Part shown: one piece after another, positions 47,970 through 59,091 of the stretch
Layout: each line of letters begins with the position of its first letter
Position numbering within the stretch: the first letter of the stretch is position 1
NCBI GenBank assembly: GCA_025331445.1
Contig: JAIWNE010000056.1
Coordinates: forward strand, 147,647 to 211,646
Reading direction: 5' to 3'
DNA from: Blakeslea trispora
Taxonomy: Eukaryota; Mucoromycota; Mucoromycetes; Mucorales; Choanephoraceae
Length of the DNA stretch: 64,000 bases
Position numbers and translations under genes: made by a program
Notes under the pieces: generated by a model
Databases searched by the model: none
The model's input: the letters and a program-made list of their open reading frames with translations, nothing else
Told to the model about the DNA's origin: nothing

Positions 47970-48161
47970 TTATTCCATAGGATTTGTCTTGCCATCTTGG
48001 GGTTTCTTTTCCTTTTTGTCGTCTCGCTTGTCATACATGTTTCTAAGGCAACCACTGATTCGCTTATAGAATGATTTGTCTATTTTCTCTTGTTCTTGAT
48101 GAAATGTTTGGTTTTGTATAAGCATATAATCATTCTTTGTATGGAAATAATGCTGAAGCAT
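47970..48161 (-). CDS. possible small protein, 63 residues
   Basis: ATG-initiated frame of 63 codons (MLQHYFHTKNDY...) with a mixed N-terminal half and a highly charged C-terminal tail (MYDKRDDKKEKKPQDGK). Composition is more protein-like than that of nearby chance frames, which are Phe/Lys-rich. There is no recognised family, and no flanking intron evidence. It lies alone in the 1-kb gap between the LIM and kinesin genes. The rest of 47475-48481 is A/T-rich with no gene. Confidence 0.3.
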   Translation of the reverse strand: MLQHYFHTKNDYMLIQNQTFHQEQEKIDKSFYKRISGCLRNMYDKRDDKKEKKPQDGKTNPME

Positions 48162-48481
48162 AGTTGTATAAAAAATAATAAAAAGAGAGAGAAAAGAAGT
48201 TTTTTTTTTGTTTTTTTTTGAAAATAAGTAAAAAATCAGTGTCACCTCAAAGTTTTTTCTGGTATTTCTTATCTCTTTTTTTTTTGTCAGACACGAAAAA
48301 AAGAAATTGCATGCACACACATAGAACATTTAAACATTGTTTCGGATCCTTTTCTTTATATGTCATTCTTCTTTCTTCTGAAACGCGATTTTGCAAAGGA
48401 ATTTCATTTTTAATAAATAAATAAAAAAAAGTTACATGTCAATTACATATGATTTAACGATTTTAAAAATTTGGTAACATA

Positions 48482-51295
48482 TTAACAAAATAAATCCAAT
48501 GCTTCTTGTTGTTGTGGAGGTTGTTCAATGGCTTCCTTTAATCTTCTGAAACCTTCCTGCATTCCTTTCAGTCTTTGCTTCAACTTGATGTTCTCTTCCT
48601 GAAGACTGGAAAGAGCACCTCGCATCTCTGTAATCAACTCTTCTTCATGACCTGCATTCACACTCAACACAACCATCGAAGCTCTTCCGGTCTGTTTAGG
48701 GGCCAAGACGGGAATCGACAGTTTTGCATATCGTCTCAATAGATCCTTGGATCGCTGATGAATATGATAGGGATCCTTTTCAAATGAACGTTCTGTAATC
48801 AATTTCATTAGCTTGCCCATACTTGTCTGTTTCACCAGTTCAAATGTGACTCCCTTGAACTGTTCTACTTGAGCCAGAATCTCATCTGCCTCAGATGAAT
48901 ACTAGGTTCAATGGTTAAAAAGATAGTCTCGGTTACAGAATGATCCATAGTTCTTACCTCTTTTTCTCGAAATAGACTACGTCGAAGTCTCTTTCTTAAT
49001 TCAAGGAATTTAGCAAATGGATCATCCAATACACGATCTACTTCCATGGGCTGTGATTGAGTCTGTTCTTTTGCTGTGCTTGAGAGTTGTTTGATTTCTT
49101 CTTGTTGTCTTTGTCGATCTTTTTCAAGTAAATTGATCTAACAACATAGAGAATTGAGTTTCAATTGTCTTTTCACTCTCTTTTTTCTTTAAACCTTTTC
49201 TAGCAATTGACGTTTAGTGACTTCATGTTGGTGAAGATGAGTTTGAAGTGTTTGGATTTCCTTCAAGATAGTCTCTTGTTTCATTTGAAGTTGAACCACA
49301 TCTAAATAGAGAGGATGATTAAAGGACAGCAATAATGAAAATTCCTACAATCATCACCTTTAGGTACATCTTCTTGCAGGCAGGCTGTTTCCATCTTTTT
49401 CATTTCAGCTTCTGACTCTAATCGACTACATCGTGTCTCTGCTTCAATCCATTTGTGCCGTAAATCATCCAATTGAGAAATCAAATTGTCTACAAAAGGA
49501 TCTTCTCCTTCATCCTCATCGTCTTCTTCTTCATCTTCTTCTTCTGGTGTCATCATGTCCGTATCCAACTTCTTTTCTTGACCTTGTAGTCTTAATCGTT
49601 TATTAGCTTGTTATTTTTGTGGGTTAGTTTCGGTTTATAGCTATATTTCTTCCCTTTACCAGATTCAGATATATCTTTCAACTCTAATTTAGAATACACT
49701 CGACGCCAGGTAGCTACATCTTTTGCCACAGCAGCAAACTTCATCACGTGACTATTCTCATCAAAGCCTGTATCAAATGGATTGATATTGACGACCATCA
49801 CTGCCTCTCCATCCCCTTCAAATGAGCTCTTGAATAGTTCAGTCAATTTACTATGTCGGTAAGGCACCATCGCTCCTTTCTATCACCTCTATTGAATTAC
49901 ATCAAACAGTCGTATCCACAAAACATAGGCTTACCTTGCCAATGGATGATTTCAACTGATTGAGTCGCAATGTCTCCATACATTGACCCAAGACCATCAA
50001 TGATTTGTTGATATTGCCTGCCTCCTTCAGCCGTTGTCCTGAACTCAACGTATTCCGATACCGCTCTGAACCAGCCAGATCCACAATCGATAATTTCGAG
50101 ACAGTCGCATACATAGGATCCTCAATCACATAATTATGATCGTCCACAGGCACACGCACAATACGGATCGTAAAGATACTGTGACTTCGACTACTTCTGT
50201 AATTGGTCAAGGTAGAATACTGAGCTCGATTCCGTTGACCTTCCAACAAGACAGCATAGGCCTCATCGATCGTCTTGACCTTGACTTCCTTGAGACCGGC
50301 AATGTATTTATGCCCACTACTGTATTCGTACTTTAACACCAGTGGTTTTCGTTTGGTCAGATGAGGGGATACCAAGAGATCATAGATCTTTTCTGTATAG
50401 ATCTCGGCAAACGATACCCAGATACCATACTCAAATTGTCGATCAACAGCTAAACATGTCTTGTCTTGCTGAGCGAGTGAGAGGTGTGCTTGAGGGAGCC
50501 AGTCTCTGTTTTCTTCGGATGGATCTGTATAGGTCTGAACTAGGCTATGCATACAGGGCTTTAACATGGCTTCACTCTGAAGGCCATCGATACTGTTGAA
50601 CAAGACATCCAAGGTACGAGGTAGGAGTCCCGGATGATCTTGGGTGCCCATGATGGAATAGGTCTTTCCTGAATTCGTGACGCCATAGGCAAAGATCAAG
50701 GCATTTTGACCTTTGAGTACATTGTGAATCAAGGGAAGTGTTGTCTTGTTGAAAAAGTGTGCTTGGGAGATGGATTCAGTGAAAATCTTGCTGAATTTGT
50801 ATCGTTCAGGTGCTCTATTTCTTGTACGGTAAGCATTAGAGTCCTAACAACAAAGATAAGTTTACTGGAGGATTTCGTTCTCTTTATATATATTACTTCA
50901 GGTGGTGTCATGGTCACTTCTTGATCGTCCATGATCTCAAGATAAGGCTCTATAGACTCTTCACTGTCATGATTAGATCGAGGTCGAATCCTTAAATAAG
51001 ACTTTTTTTTTTTCAAAAAAGAATGAGCGCCTTATTTTCTCTCTAGTTTCTTAAAGTGTGTTTACTTTGATGGGTTCCTTTTCTGGTGTAAAAGTAAATA
51101 GTTTGTCTGATGGAGTCTTTGAAGGTTTGAAATGAGCTCTTGAATGACTCGAGATTGGAATAGCTGAACGAGATGTTTTTGCCCAAGGCTTATGACGTTG
51201 TGTGCTTTTTGTTTTATGATTGTTTAGTTTATCCAGTCATATAAAAGGGCATTTCTTTTTTTTTTATATCAAAAAAGGGCACTTTACTTGGACAT
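48482..51295 (-). CDS. kinesin motor protein, kinesin-6-like
   Basis: Nine exons (51288-51295, 51066-51204, 50897-51001, 49935-50843, 49660-49879, 49358-49606, 49301 down to 49195, 48958-49137, 48482-48901) sum to 2337 nt, or 778 residues. The motor domain begins SYLRIRPRSN (about residue 50). The P-loop is AYGVTNSGKTYS, switch I NYRSSRSHSIF and switch II DLAGSERY; VPYRHSKLTELF follows. A long insertion between the P-loop region and FEYGIWVSFAEIYTEKIYDLL is typical of the KIF20/KIF23 (kinesin-6) group, which acts in the central spindle and cytokinesis. A short acidic linker and a coiled coil (LQMKQETILKEIQTLQ, further heptads to the C terminus) follow. The first coding exon is only eight nucleotides, inferred because the exon-2 frame has no ATG. 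Confidence 0.88.
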
Positions 51296-51742
51296 GTTTG
51301 TTTTAACAACAAGTAAACATAATTAAAGGCTAAATGTTACCCGTTTGAATATTTTTTATTTTTGAGCCAATAAATTTCTAAAAAAGCGTTGCAATTATGT
51401 CTGAATAAAGTGTATAATGATCTTAGCAATGGTAACAGCCATAGGACATGTCTTCTTTTTTTTTCCCTAGGTGAATGTTCTACTTTATATGTATTTTTTT
51501 CTTACTGGGGTCTAAGACATGATGGTAGATCAGCAGCTTCAAGTTGAGACACTGTGGTGCTGTTTGACAGTCTATTACCCATTGTTGCTTTCCTATTATA
51601 TTGCACCATGCTACGTCTCTAATGACTGTGAGATATTGATTCGGAGCCATGAATTTCGTACTTATTTTTCGTCATTCTCTTTTTTTCTTATTTTTTTATT
51701 TTCTTTTGTATGTTTAAAAACAATAGTAAAAGAGAGAAATCC
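51296..51742. promoter_or_regulatory. divergent kinesin / EHD upstream region
   Basis: 447 bp between two head-to-head start codons, with long T runs on the EHD side (51.67-51.71 kb). No specific promoter motif is clear. Confidence 0.45.
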
Positions 51743-53452
51743 ATGCAGAATTCAAGCCAACAAGGCTCTGCAAATTGGAATGATGATGAATATGCCATGA
51801 TTATTGAAGACATAAAAAAAGTCTATCGATCAAAGATTAAACCTCTAGAAGTCACCTATAATTTTGAAGGTTTTTTTTGTTTATGTTTATATGCTTTTGT
51901 ACCACTTTAACCCTCTTTTTGTTTTTTTTGACAGGTTTCCATTCTGCTCCTTTGACAGATTCTGATATTGAGGCTAAACCTATGGTTTTGTTAATTGGTC
52001 AATATTCTACTGTAAATATCATAAGAATGAGTTGAATGGCTATCTAATCAAAAAAAAAAAATTAATACTTGAAAGGGTAAAACAACATTTATTCGGTATT
52101 TGTTGGACAAGAAATATCCTGGTGAACATATCGGTGTCGAACCTACCACAGATCGTTTTTTGGCTGTCATGAACGGTAGAGAGGACCGAGTGATTCCGGG
52201 AAATGCAGCTGCTGTCAATCAAGAATTACCTTTTCGTGGTTTAAATCATTTCGGTCAAGCCTTTCTATCTCGATTTCAAGTATCCGAAACACCTTCACCT
52301 GTATTGGAAAACATGTCTATCATTGATACACCTGGTATTCTGGCAGGCGATAAACAACGGATTGAACGTGGTTATGATTTCACTCAGGTCACTGAGTGGT
52401 TTGCTCAACGTGCAGATTTGATCTTGTTGATGTTTGATTCTTACAAGTTGGATATCTCGAACGAATTCAAGATGGCCATTCATAGTCTAAGAGGACAAGA
52501 AGAAAAAGTACGCGTGGTGCTCAACAAGTCAGATATGGTCAGTCAACAGCAACTGATGCGTGTCTATGGCGCCATGATGTGGTCCCTTGGTAAAGTGGTT
52601 CAGACACCTGAAGTCATGCGTGTCTATATCAGTTCGTTCTGGACAGAGAAGCCACCCAACAGTTTTGAAGATTGTCGAGAGTTGATCGAAGCTGAATCAA
52701 GAGATTTACTGATGGACCTGAAAGAGTTGAGAAGAAATGCAGCCATTCGAAAGGTCAATGAGATCGTCAAGCGTGCTCGTTTAGCTCGTGTGCATGCATT
52801 GATCATCAGTCATCTAAAAAAAGAAATGCCTTCGATGTTTGGCAAAAAGAAGAAGCAAGAGGCTCTTTTGAATCGATTGGATCAAGAGTTCATCAAGATT
52901 CAGAACAAACACCATTTACCTGCTGGTGATTTCCCTAACCCAGACAAATTCAAACAAAATTTGGCCATGTATGATATGGATAAATTCAAATCGCTCAAGG
53001 AAGACTTGATCCAAAGGGTCGATGAGGCCCTGGCTGTCGATCTACCCAAGATCATGTCGCGTTTCCCTACAGGTAATCCTGAACTAGAAAAGTCTCAGTT
53101 GAATCCATTTGACATGCCAGAGACAAATATGGAAGAGGTGGTGAATGGGCAATTGCCAGCTGCCTTTTGGGATTTTAACAATCTAGACAAGAACAGTTAC
53201 ATGCCCATCTTCCAGACCTTACATCCTCGTGACGGTCAAGTCTCGGGTGCTGCTGTAAAGCCTGTGTTGGAAGAAAGTGGCCTGAGTACGCGTCAGTTGG
53301 CTGATGTCTGGCGATTATCTGATTGGGATAGTGATGGCTATTTAGATGCCGATCAATTTGGTGTAGCCATGCATTTGATCAAAGCCATTCAGTTGGGTGC
53401 ACAATTACCTGATAAATTACCTTCTAGTATGATGCCTGGTAGAAAACTGTAG
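51743..53452 (+). CDS. EHD-family dynamin-like ATPase (EH-domain protein)
   Basis: Membrane-remodelling ATPase of endocytic recycling. Three exons (51743-51869, 51935-52011, 52076-53452) give 526 residues, the usual EHD length. The N-terminal helix (YAMIIEDIKKVYRSKIKPLE) leads to the dynamin-type nucleotide-binding domain. Its P-loop GQYSTGKTTF is split by intron 2; IIDTPGIL and NKSD follow. Helical membrane-interacting region: FGKKKKQEALLNRL. A single C-terminal EH domain (about residues 430-510) has the EF-hand loop DWDSDGYLDADQF. EHD proteins are well known in animals and plants and are absent from budding yeast. Presence in early-diverging fungi fits this window. Confidence 0.95.
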
Positions 53453-53643
53453 ATATAAAAGATGTTTTTATTTGTTATTACTGTATGGAACAATATGTGT
53501 GCACCTCTTCTTTCTTGGACTTTTTGAGAATAATAGAATAACTTGAATTCAAGTATGACACAGAACAATTCCCCCCCCCCTTATAATAATAAAAAAAAAA
53601 TATTCTTCCGTGTGTATCTCTTTATTTTATTTTATTTTTTTTG

Positions 53644-54343
53644 ATGAGTGATGACGAGTCTCTTTCTACACGTCTTGTAAGCGAGACATGCATGGACCTG
53701 TTTCTGATCGAGATGGTCGATACTATATGCCGAACAACAGTAGCAGAAACAGATGGTGATAGTGATGCTGTCTTTTATAAACTCGAGACATTAGGTTATG
53801 CAGTAGGTCAACGCTTAGTAGAGCGATTCACCAAGGATAGACCTCGGTTTGTAGATACCCTCGATGTAGTCAAGTTTATCTGTAAAGATCTCTGGACTAT
53901 TATGTTTAAGAAACAGATTGATAACTTGAAAACAAATCATCGCGTAAGAATAAGATAACACTCTCAAAGTGGTCTTTTTTTCTCATTTCCATGATGTTGT
54001 TAGGGTGTTTATGTTTTGCAGGATAATGGATTTCGATGGTTTATGCGAATGTCTACTGATGTAGGTGGTACTGATTCTGCTAAAAAAGCAATGCCAGTAA
54101 GTTTCTTTTTTCTTTGGTATGAGATTCCCTGTTTTTTTTCTGATGGACACATTAGTATGCATGGTTTCCTTGTGGTATTATTCGAGGTGCACTTGCCAGT
54201 CTTGGTGTTCCTACTGTAGTTGTTGCAGAATCATTTAATCTTCCTCAATGTAACTACACTTTACTTGTTGATGACTCTAAACTCATCTTCCTCTCTTTTG
54301 CTTTATAGGTAGTTTTCAAATTAAAATTGTCAAGCAACAATAA
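53644..54343 (+). CDS. TRS33: TRAPP complex subunit TRAPPC6/Trs33
   Basis: Subunit of the TRAPP guanine-nucleotide exchange and tethering complexes for Rab1/Ypt1 and Rab11/Ypt31. Four exons (53644-53943, 54022-54096, 54156-54249, 54309-54343) sum to 504 nt, or 167 residues, normal for the family. Family features include KLETLGYAVGQRLVERFTKD, VVKFICKDLWTIMFKKQID, and after the introns YAWFPCGIIRGALASLG followed by a C-terminal CSFQIKIV strand. The final exon codes for only about 11 residues. It lies close behind the EHD gene on the same strand, with a gap of 191 bp; there is no sign of operon-like transcription. Confidence 0.93.
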
Positions 54344-54860
54344 TAGCATAGAGAGAGAACTGGAGAGGGAAAAGAAATATGGATTGGATTAGACACAAAA
54401 AAGAGATGTGTCATTTCAAAAGGGGGAATTTGTTGCTATATAATAAATGATTAGCCGATACCAAAAAAAAGAGGGTATATTTTCAATCGATTTCTTGTAA
54501 AGGGGGGGGGGGAGGTACAATGGCATGAAAAAAAAAATCACACCACAAATAAATAGAGTTTTTTTTTTTTTTCATGTTGAATACCTTACCATAAGCCCAC
54601 TGAAAAAAAAAAGGGGCATTGGCGGAGTGTGGATTACGAGATGTTTACAAAGTAAAGAGGAAATCTATGATCGAGTACAAAACTCAACCCCCCTTTATAT
54701 GATTCAATAACGTGCGTGCATGTTCCAATTTCTTTGTAAGATGTAACACACAATCACAAATGCTATTTTATACTCCAGCTGATTAAAAGTAATAAATGAC
54801 AAATAGTATAAAGTAATTATTATTATTATTATAGGAGTGATAAAAAAAAAAGAAAATTGT
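54344..54860. other. 3' region between convergent genes
   Basis: A/T-rich sequence with several A/T and G homopolymers (for example G10 near 54.50 kb) between the stops of TRAPPC6 (+) and the Kelch-BTB gene (-). No gene-like frame. Confidence 0.4.
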
Positions 54861-57146
54861 CTAGGAATAATTCATAAATTGTAATCTACCACCTTCAGAC
54901 CTTGAAGGTTTGTTATCGGGTGTTGCTTGTTTCTTTTTAGATGACTGTTGTCCCGCAGATCCAATAGAACCTCGCCAAAAGGAGGAGCCTGTGGACTTGG
55001 CTGTTGTTAAAAGTTTAGAAGAGGCGGAAGGAGATATTGACACCTCTGTATCACTTCCATAGAGGGAATTGTTTTGAACGACAGATGAACCTTGACGAAG
55101 ACGAAAATTGGGTAACTTGATGGATTTACTGCCATGACTGACATTGGTCTGTACGCTCTGTATCGAGCTTGTATCACTCGAGATGGATCGTTGAGAAGTG
55201 AGTTCATGAGACTGTTGAACAGAAGAAGAAGAGGTAGGAGACGCACTAAGGGAGAATGGGAACCCACTGGGTGTACTGGGTCGGGTATGTTCGCGAGGAG
55301 TGCCTCGAGAAGGTATAACACCGTGATTGGAACGGTTAAAGTCATATTTCTGCAAGAAACGTGAATTTTGATATGGAGAGGATGTCTGTGAAGAGGAAGA
55401 AGAAGTGGATTGGAGAGAGGCAGGTGTGGGTGGAGGAGAAAAGGGCCGTTCGACTGAATTCTTTTGTTTTTGCTGTAGTTCCATTTGCCTTTGTCGCTGC
55501 ATCATCTTTTTGGCATTGATCATCACACGTAAGGCTCGTATCTGTAGCGAGATGGCATTTGAGAGTGAAGCAGATTCATAAATCATGGTGGCTGTCTGAA
55601 TATTGAGCATCTGATGAAGTGAATGGGTAGCCAAGGCCTTTAATCGAGGCACGTCAAACAGGTCCGAGATCAAGAGCAAACGAGCCAAGATCTGAGGTTG
55701 ATGTTGTTGAGCAGTAACAAGATGATCTGTGTAAATAAACTGAAGAAAGGCGACCAACACAACATAGGTATCAGGAAACGAAAGTTCTCGTTTATCAAAA
55801 TCAAGCCCGTCTGATAGATCGCTGGGTTGAAGAATAGGCTGTAGTAGTGGTTCGACAGAGGGCCATCGTTGAGCCAACACGGCTGAATTGACCATCACAT
55901 GCTGTCCGTCTGTCGAGACAATCTTGAGATCAGCCAAGATGGGATCTTTCAGTAAGGCCAGACCGAGACTTTGACCAAAGGAACTAAAGGTCGATTGAGG
56001 AGGCTGATAGACACCAAAGATCTCAATATCCACACTTGCCAGATGTTCAAAACACTGAACACGATCCTTGTAATCGTCCTGCATGGTTCGACGGGGATGT
56101 CCAAACACAACAAATCGATTCTTGTCTTCATAGAGCATGCCTTTTAACCAAGAGCCACGAGCAAGTGCATGCCCTACTTCAATCTTTGTCCATATGAAAC
56201 TGGTGGTATCCAATGCCCAGATTTGAAATTGATTGACTGTGTCGGACAGATGAGGACCAGCCAAGATGAGCTGTTGTCCACACATAAAGGCAGAGGGGAA
56301 TCGCAAGGCAGGAGGTAATGAGTGACCTAGGTTGATACCCTCTGATTGATCATGTAGCTCCAATCGTCTCTTTTCCATCAATTTCCAACTATGCAACTGA
56401 CGGGTGGTGTCGATGCCAGTCAGGTTAGAATAGACCTGGATGGTATCGGCCAGTTGTTGAGGTGATGGATGGGCTGTCTCATCATAACCCTCGGATGAAG
56501 AAAGGGTATCCATGGTGGGTGCAAAGGGTGGCGTCCACTGGATGGGTGTGACTGCAACAGCTGCTGACCGATAGGCACCATACTGAAATGGCTCAGAAGG
56601 CAAAGAAGCTGACCAATGCTGTTGATCGAGATAAAAGATGGACATGTCTGCTATATATTGATTGTTGGCATCTTGACCACCCAAGATGATCAGACAATCC
56701 TTGACAACACAAGAGAGATGAGCATAACGAGCGAGAGGGCGTAAGGGATCAGTCAGGCTGGGCGATTCCCAAGAAAGTGACTTGATATCCAACAAGACAA
56801 GATCGTCATAAGGCACAAGCTCGTTCTGGTCGTCTATGCCCATCCCTCCGAAAAACACAATTTTGTTTGTTGGGTGATGGATATTGGCTGAATGGAAATA
56901 ACGAGCAGCAGGTTTGTTTTCAAGTGGGACAAGTGTCCATGTCTGAGTCTTGAGTGATAAGATGTAGAGTGCATTGGATATGCTGCGAGTCGATTGGATT
57001 CTTCCGCCAAAGAGATAGATGTGATCATTGACGAGTGTTGTGGTTGCACCTATCAGTAGAGGAGGAACATCGCCTGTTGTCTTGTGGAATTCTGTGATAA
57101 GCTCTGCGATAGAATGCGTGGCTGATGAATTTGTTGATGCAGCCAT
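54861..57146 (-). CDS. Kelch-repeat/BTB protein, LZTR1/Ral2-like
   Basis: Single-exon gene of 761 residues, unusual among intron-rich neighbours. Residues about 30-380 form a Kelch propeller; blades show DHIYLFGGRIQS, NKIVFFGGMGID, DCLIILGGQDANN and NRFVVFGHPRR with following Trp/Tyr positions (QTWTLVP, LSWESPS). Residues about 395-530 form a BTB domain (DLKIVSTDGQHVMVNSAVLA, FLQFIYTDH) followed by BACK-like helices. A low-complexity Ser/Thr/Pro/Gln tail follows. The order Kelch then BTB is that of LZTR1 and fission yeast Ral2, which work with Ras GTPases as cullin-3 adaptors or activators. The assignment to that group is by architecture only. Confidence 0.8.
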   Translation of the reverse strand: MAASTNSSATHSIAELITEFHKTTGDVPPLLIGATTTLVNDHIYLFGGRIQSTRSISNALYILSLKTQTWTLVPLENKPAARYFHSANIHHPTNKIVFFGGMGIDDQNELVPYDDLVLLDIKSLSWESPSLTDPLRPLARYAHLSCVVKDCLIILGGQDANNQYIADMSIFYLDQQHWSASLPSEPFQYGAYRSAAVAVTPIQWTPPFAPTMDTLSSSEGYDETAHPSPQQLADTIQVYSNLTGIDTTRQLHSWKLMEKRRLELHDQSEGINLGHSLPPALRFPSAFMCGQQLILAGPHLSDTVNQFQIWALDTTSFIWTKIEVGHALARGSWLKGMLYEDKNRFVVFGHPRRTMQDDYKDRVQCFEHLASVDIEIFGVYQPPQSTFSSFGQSLGLALLKDPILADLKIVSTDGQHVMVNSAVLAQRWPSVEPLLQPILQPSDLSDGLDFDKRELSFPDTYVVLVAFLQFIYTDHLVTAQQHQPQILARLLLISDLFDVPRLKALATHSLHQMLNIQTATMIYESASLSNAISLQIRALRVMINAKKMMQRQRQMELQQKQKNSVERPFSPPPTPASLQSTSSSSSQTSSPYQNSRFLQKYDFNRSNHGVIPSRGTPREHTRPSTPSGFPFSLSASPTSSSSVQQSHELTSQRSISSDTSSIQSVQTNVSHGSKSIKLPNFRLRQGSSVVQNNSLYGSDTEVSISPSASSKLLTTAKSTGSSFWRGSIGSAGQQSSKKKQATPDNKPSRSEGGRLQFMNYS

Positions 57147-57224
57147 TCCTTTAGAGGGGCCCCTAATAATAATGATTTATTTAAAAAAAAAGTTGGGCTA
57201 TAAAAAGAGGTTAAAAAATATATA

Positions 57225-57258
<34 letters not shown>

Positions 57259-58149
57259 AAAAAAAGAGTGAAATAAAGGGTTGTACTGTTTTTTTACTTT
57301 TTTTTTAGGGGTCTATGGTAAACTTCAACAATAAGTGTAACGGGTCTTGCAGACAAAAAGGGTTGAGACCATGCGTATAAATTACGTGTAACAAGCAAGC
57401 TATGTTTTATTTTTGAAACCTGAATGGATAATTCTGACTCCGGTACAAGATATTCAAGTTGTTTCTGCGATTTTTTAATCATGTTCATTATCATTTTAAA
57501 ACCAAACAAAGAGTTTTAAATGCCATTCAATTGCACAAGGTAGAAAAAAAAAAGCCCTTTTTTTCATCTGAATACTCTAGTCATTCAAGTCAAGAAAAAA
57601 GAGACAATAAAAATCTTAGCATTGATGTCTAACTTTAAAAAGTAGCCAATGAAAGAACATTTTGTTGGAGGCTTCCAAAATAAAGAAAGAAAATGTCTTT
57701 TTTTAAAGCAAACAAATTCAATGCTTATAAAAACAAGCAAAATGGTTGTATTTCCACCAAAATTTCGTTCCATTGCTTATAAAGTCTATGCTCAAGAATG
57801 CAAATCTTGGTGAACGATAAAAGGTGTAAATAAGAATGATTTTTTTTTTTACTCAGCATTCGTTTGGAGTAAGATACCTCACTTGTTTAATTTAATAGCT
57901 AATAAAGAAAGAATGCATATGCTGTGTAATCAATAACTATATATGCACTCTGTAAAGCAACATCATGACTGTGAATCATACAGGGGAAAAGAAAAACCAA
58001 ACTTAGTGAAAGGGCGTACATTCACAGTTAAACAATATATGAACCCAAATAGTCAGCAATTCAATTATTGTAAAGACTCAGCCAATTTCTTAACTCTTGT
58101 ATATTTTTTTTCATTTTCTTTTTTTAATTTTTATAAAGGAAAGGTCGGC
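57147..58149. other. non-coding A/T-rich DNA
   Basis: Contains an A25-class homopolymer near 57.23-57.26 kb and no gene-like frame beyond short low-complexity ones. It holds the promoter of the Kelch-BTB gene (- strand start at 57146) and the downstream flank of the U2 gene. Confidence 0.4.
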
Positions 58150-58332
58150 GTCACTTTGCGGGTAGTGTAAGGCAAAGGACACCTGTGGATTCCAAGGATA
58201 GCAAGCCAGAGCCCTGGATTCCTGGTGGAAAAAATTAGATTAACAACGTGAGGAACAATGTTCCTCATTATAGTTGTTAAACTATAAAGAACAGATACTA
58301 CACTTGATCTTAGCCAAAAGGCCTGAGAGGAT
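58150..58332 (-). ncRNA. U2 spliceosomal snRNA
   Basis: Read on the minus strand, the 5' part contains GGCCTTTTGGCTAAGATCAA followed by GTGTAGTATCTGTTC, the invariant U2 core. GTAGTA pairs with the intron branch point. Stem-loop IIa (TATAGTT...AACTATA) and IIb (TGAGGAACA...TTGTTCCTCA) follow, then a Sm-type site (CTAATTTTTTCC near 58.23 kb) and a terminal stem CTTTGC/GCAAAG at 58154-58177 as stem IV. The length of about 183 nt fits U2. The exact 5' end (near 58332) is placed by analogy with known U2, and the 3' end is approximate. Confidence 0.95.
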
Positions 58333-58361
58333 AAAGATTCAATCGTTTCTGCAATTTTGAG

Positions 58362-58372
58362 CCCTTTTTATA
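58362..58372 (-). promoter_or_regulatory. TATA box of the U2 gene
   Basis: TATAAAAAGGG on the minus strand lies about 30 bp upstream of the inferred U2 5' end, the normal distance for a TATA element. Many snRNA genes elsewhere rely on proximal sequence elements instead. Confidence 0.7.
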
Positions 58373-58983
58373 GTTTTTTTGATGAGAAATTTTTTTAACA
58401 AACAAAGTCACAATCCGCAGTCTTCAAAGAAGCAGTCCTTGAAAGTGATACAATCTTTCTCTCCCTCCTTTTTTTTTTTTTTTGCTGCGTGTAAATTATT
58501 CATCATGACAAACCCCCTTGAGAGAGATAGATAGAATACAGGTGATACTAACCAATGAATGAGAAACAAGTGTGTGACTTTAGACTCTTTTTTATTTTGG
58601 CTGTTATTTTCTCGCTTCAAAATGTATCATTTTTTCTTTGATCTTTAAGGTTTTTCTCCTTTTTTAGACTTGTGAGACAGAGTGCAAGAAAAAAGGGCTT
58701 AGTCATCCTATGGATTTACGATCAAGTATAGCCCACATCAAATTTCTTAACTCCTAAATGCAGACTAAAAAAAAAAAATAACGACAACTAAAAAAAAAAA
58801 GGGAACAGTGTTACGAAATATACCAGCTAAATCCTGTTTCTAAAGCATCTGTCTCTGGTTTACAATGTACGATTTCAACGTTGTGCGTCAGGTGCAATCC
58901 CCCAAAAGTGAACCAAGAAAAAAAAATGGAAATTCGTGATGATGGTTACATTTCTCGGAAAAAAAGATGATCCATATAGAACT
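58373..58983. other. non-coding upstream flank of U2
   Basis: A/T-rich with poly-A/T runs. A less A/T-rich patch at about 58.82-58.91 kb (ACCAGCTAAATCC to GTGCAATCCCCC) shows short complementary pieces such as ACCAG/CTGGT but no family signature. Confidence 0.35.
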
Positions 58984-59091
58984 TTTTTTTTTAGATGACG
59001 CATAGGTCAGTCAATGTTTCATCCAAATAAGGATTGTTTAAGCAACAAACAAGATGAAACATTTCTAGCGTATGCGTCATTTAAAAAAAAA
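58984..59091. repeat. nested inverted repeat / strong hairpin of unknown nature
   Basis: Three stacked perfect stems. ATGACGCATA (58995-59004) pairs with TATGCGTCAT (59071-59080), and this is extended outward by G-U, A-U and about nine U-A pairs (58984-58994 with 59081-59091). AATGTTTCATC (59013-59023) pairs with GATGAAACATT (59053-59063). TTGTT (59034-59038) pairs with AACAA (59044-59048) at the tip. An 8/7-nt internal loop separates the lower and middle stems. It could be a structured RNA, a small palindromic element or a protein-binding palindrome. Confidence 0.9.

Noticed and set aside
58995..59080. Calling the hairpin an H/ACA snoRNA
   Set aside because: No ACA box at the required distance and only a trivial A-run as hinge on either strand; a second hairpin is not evident.
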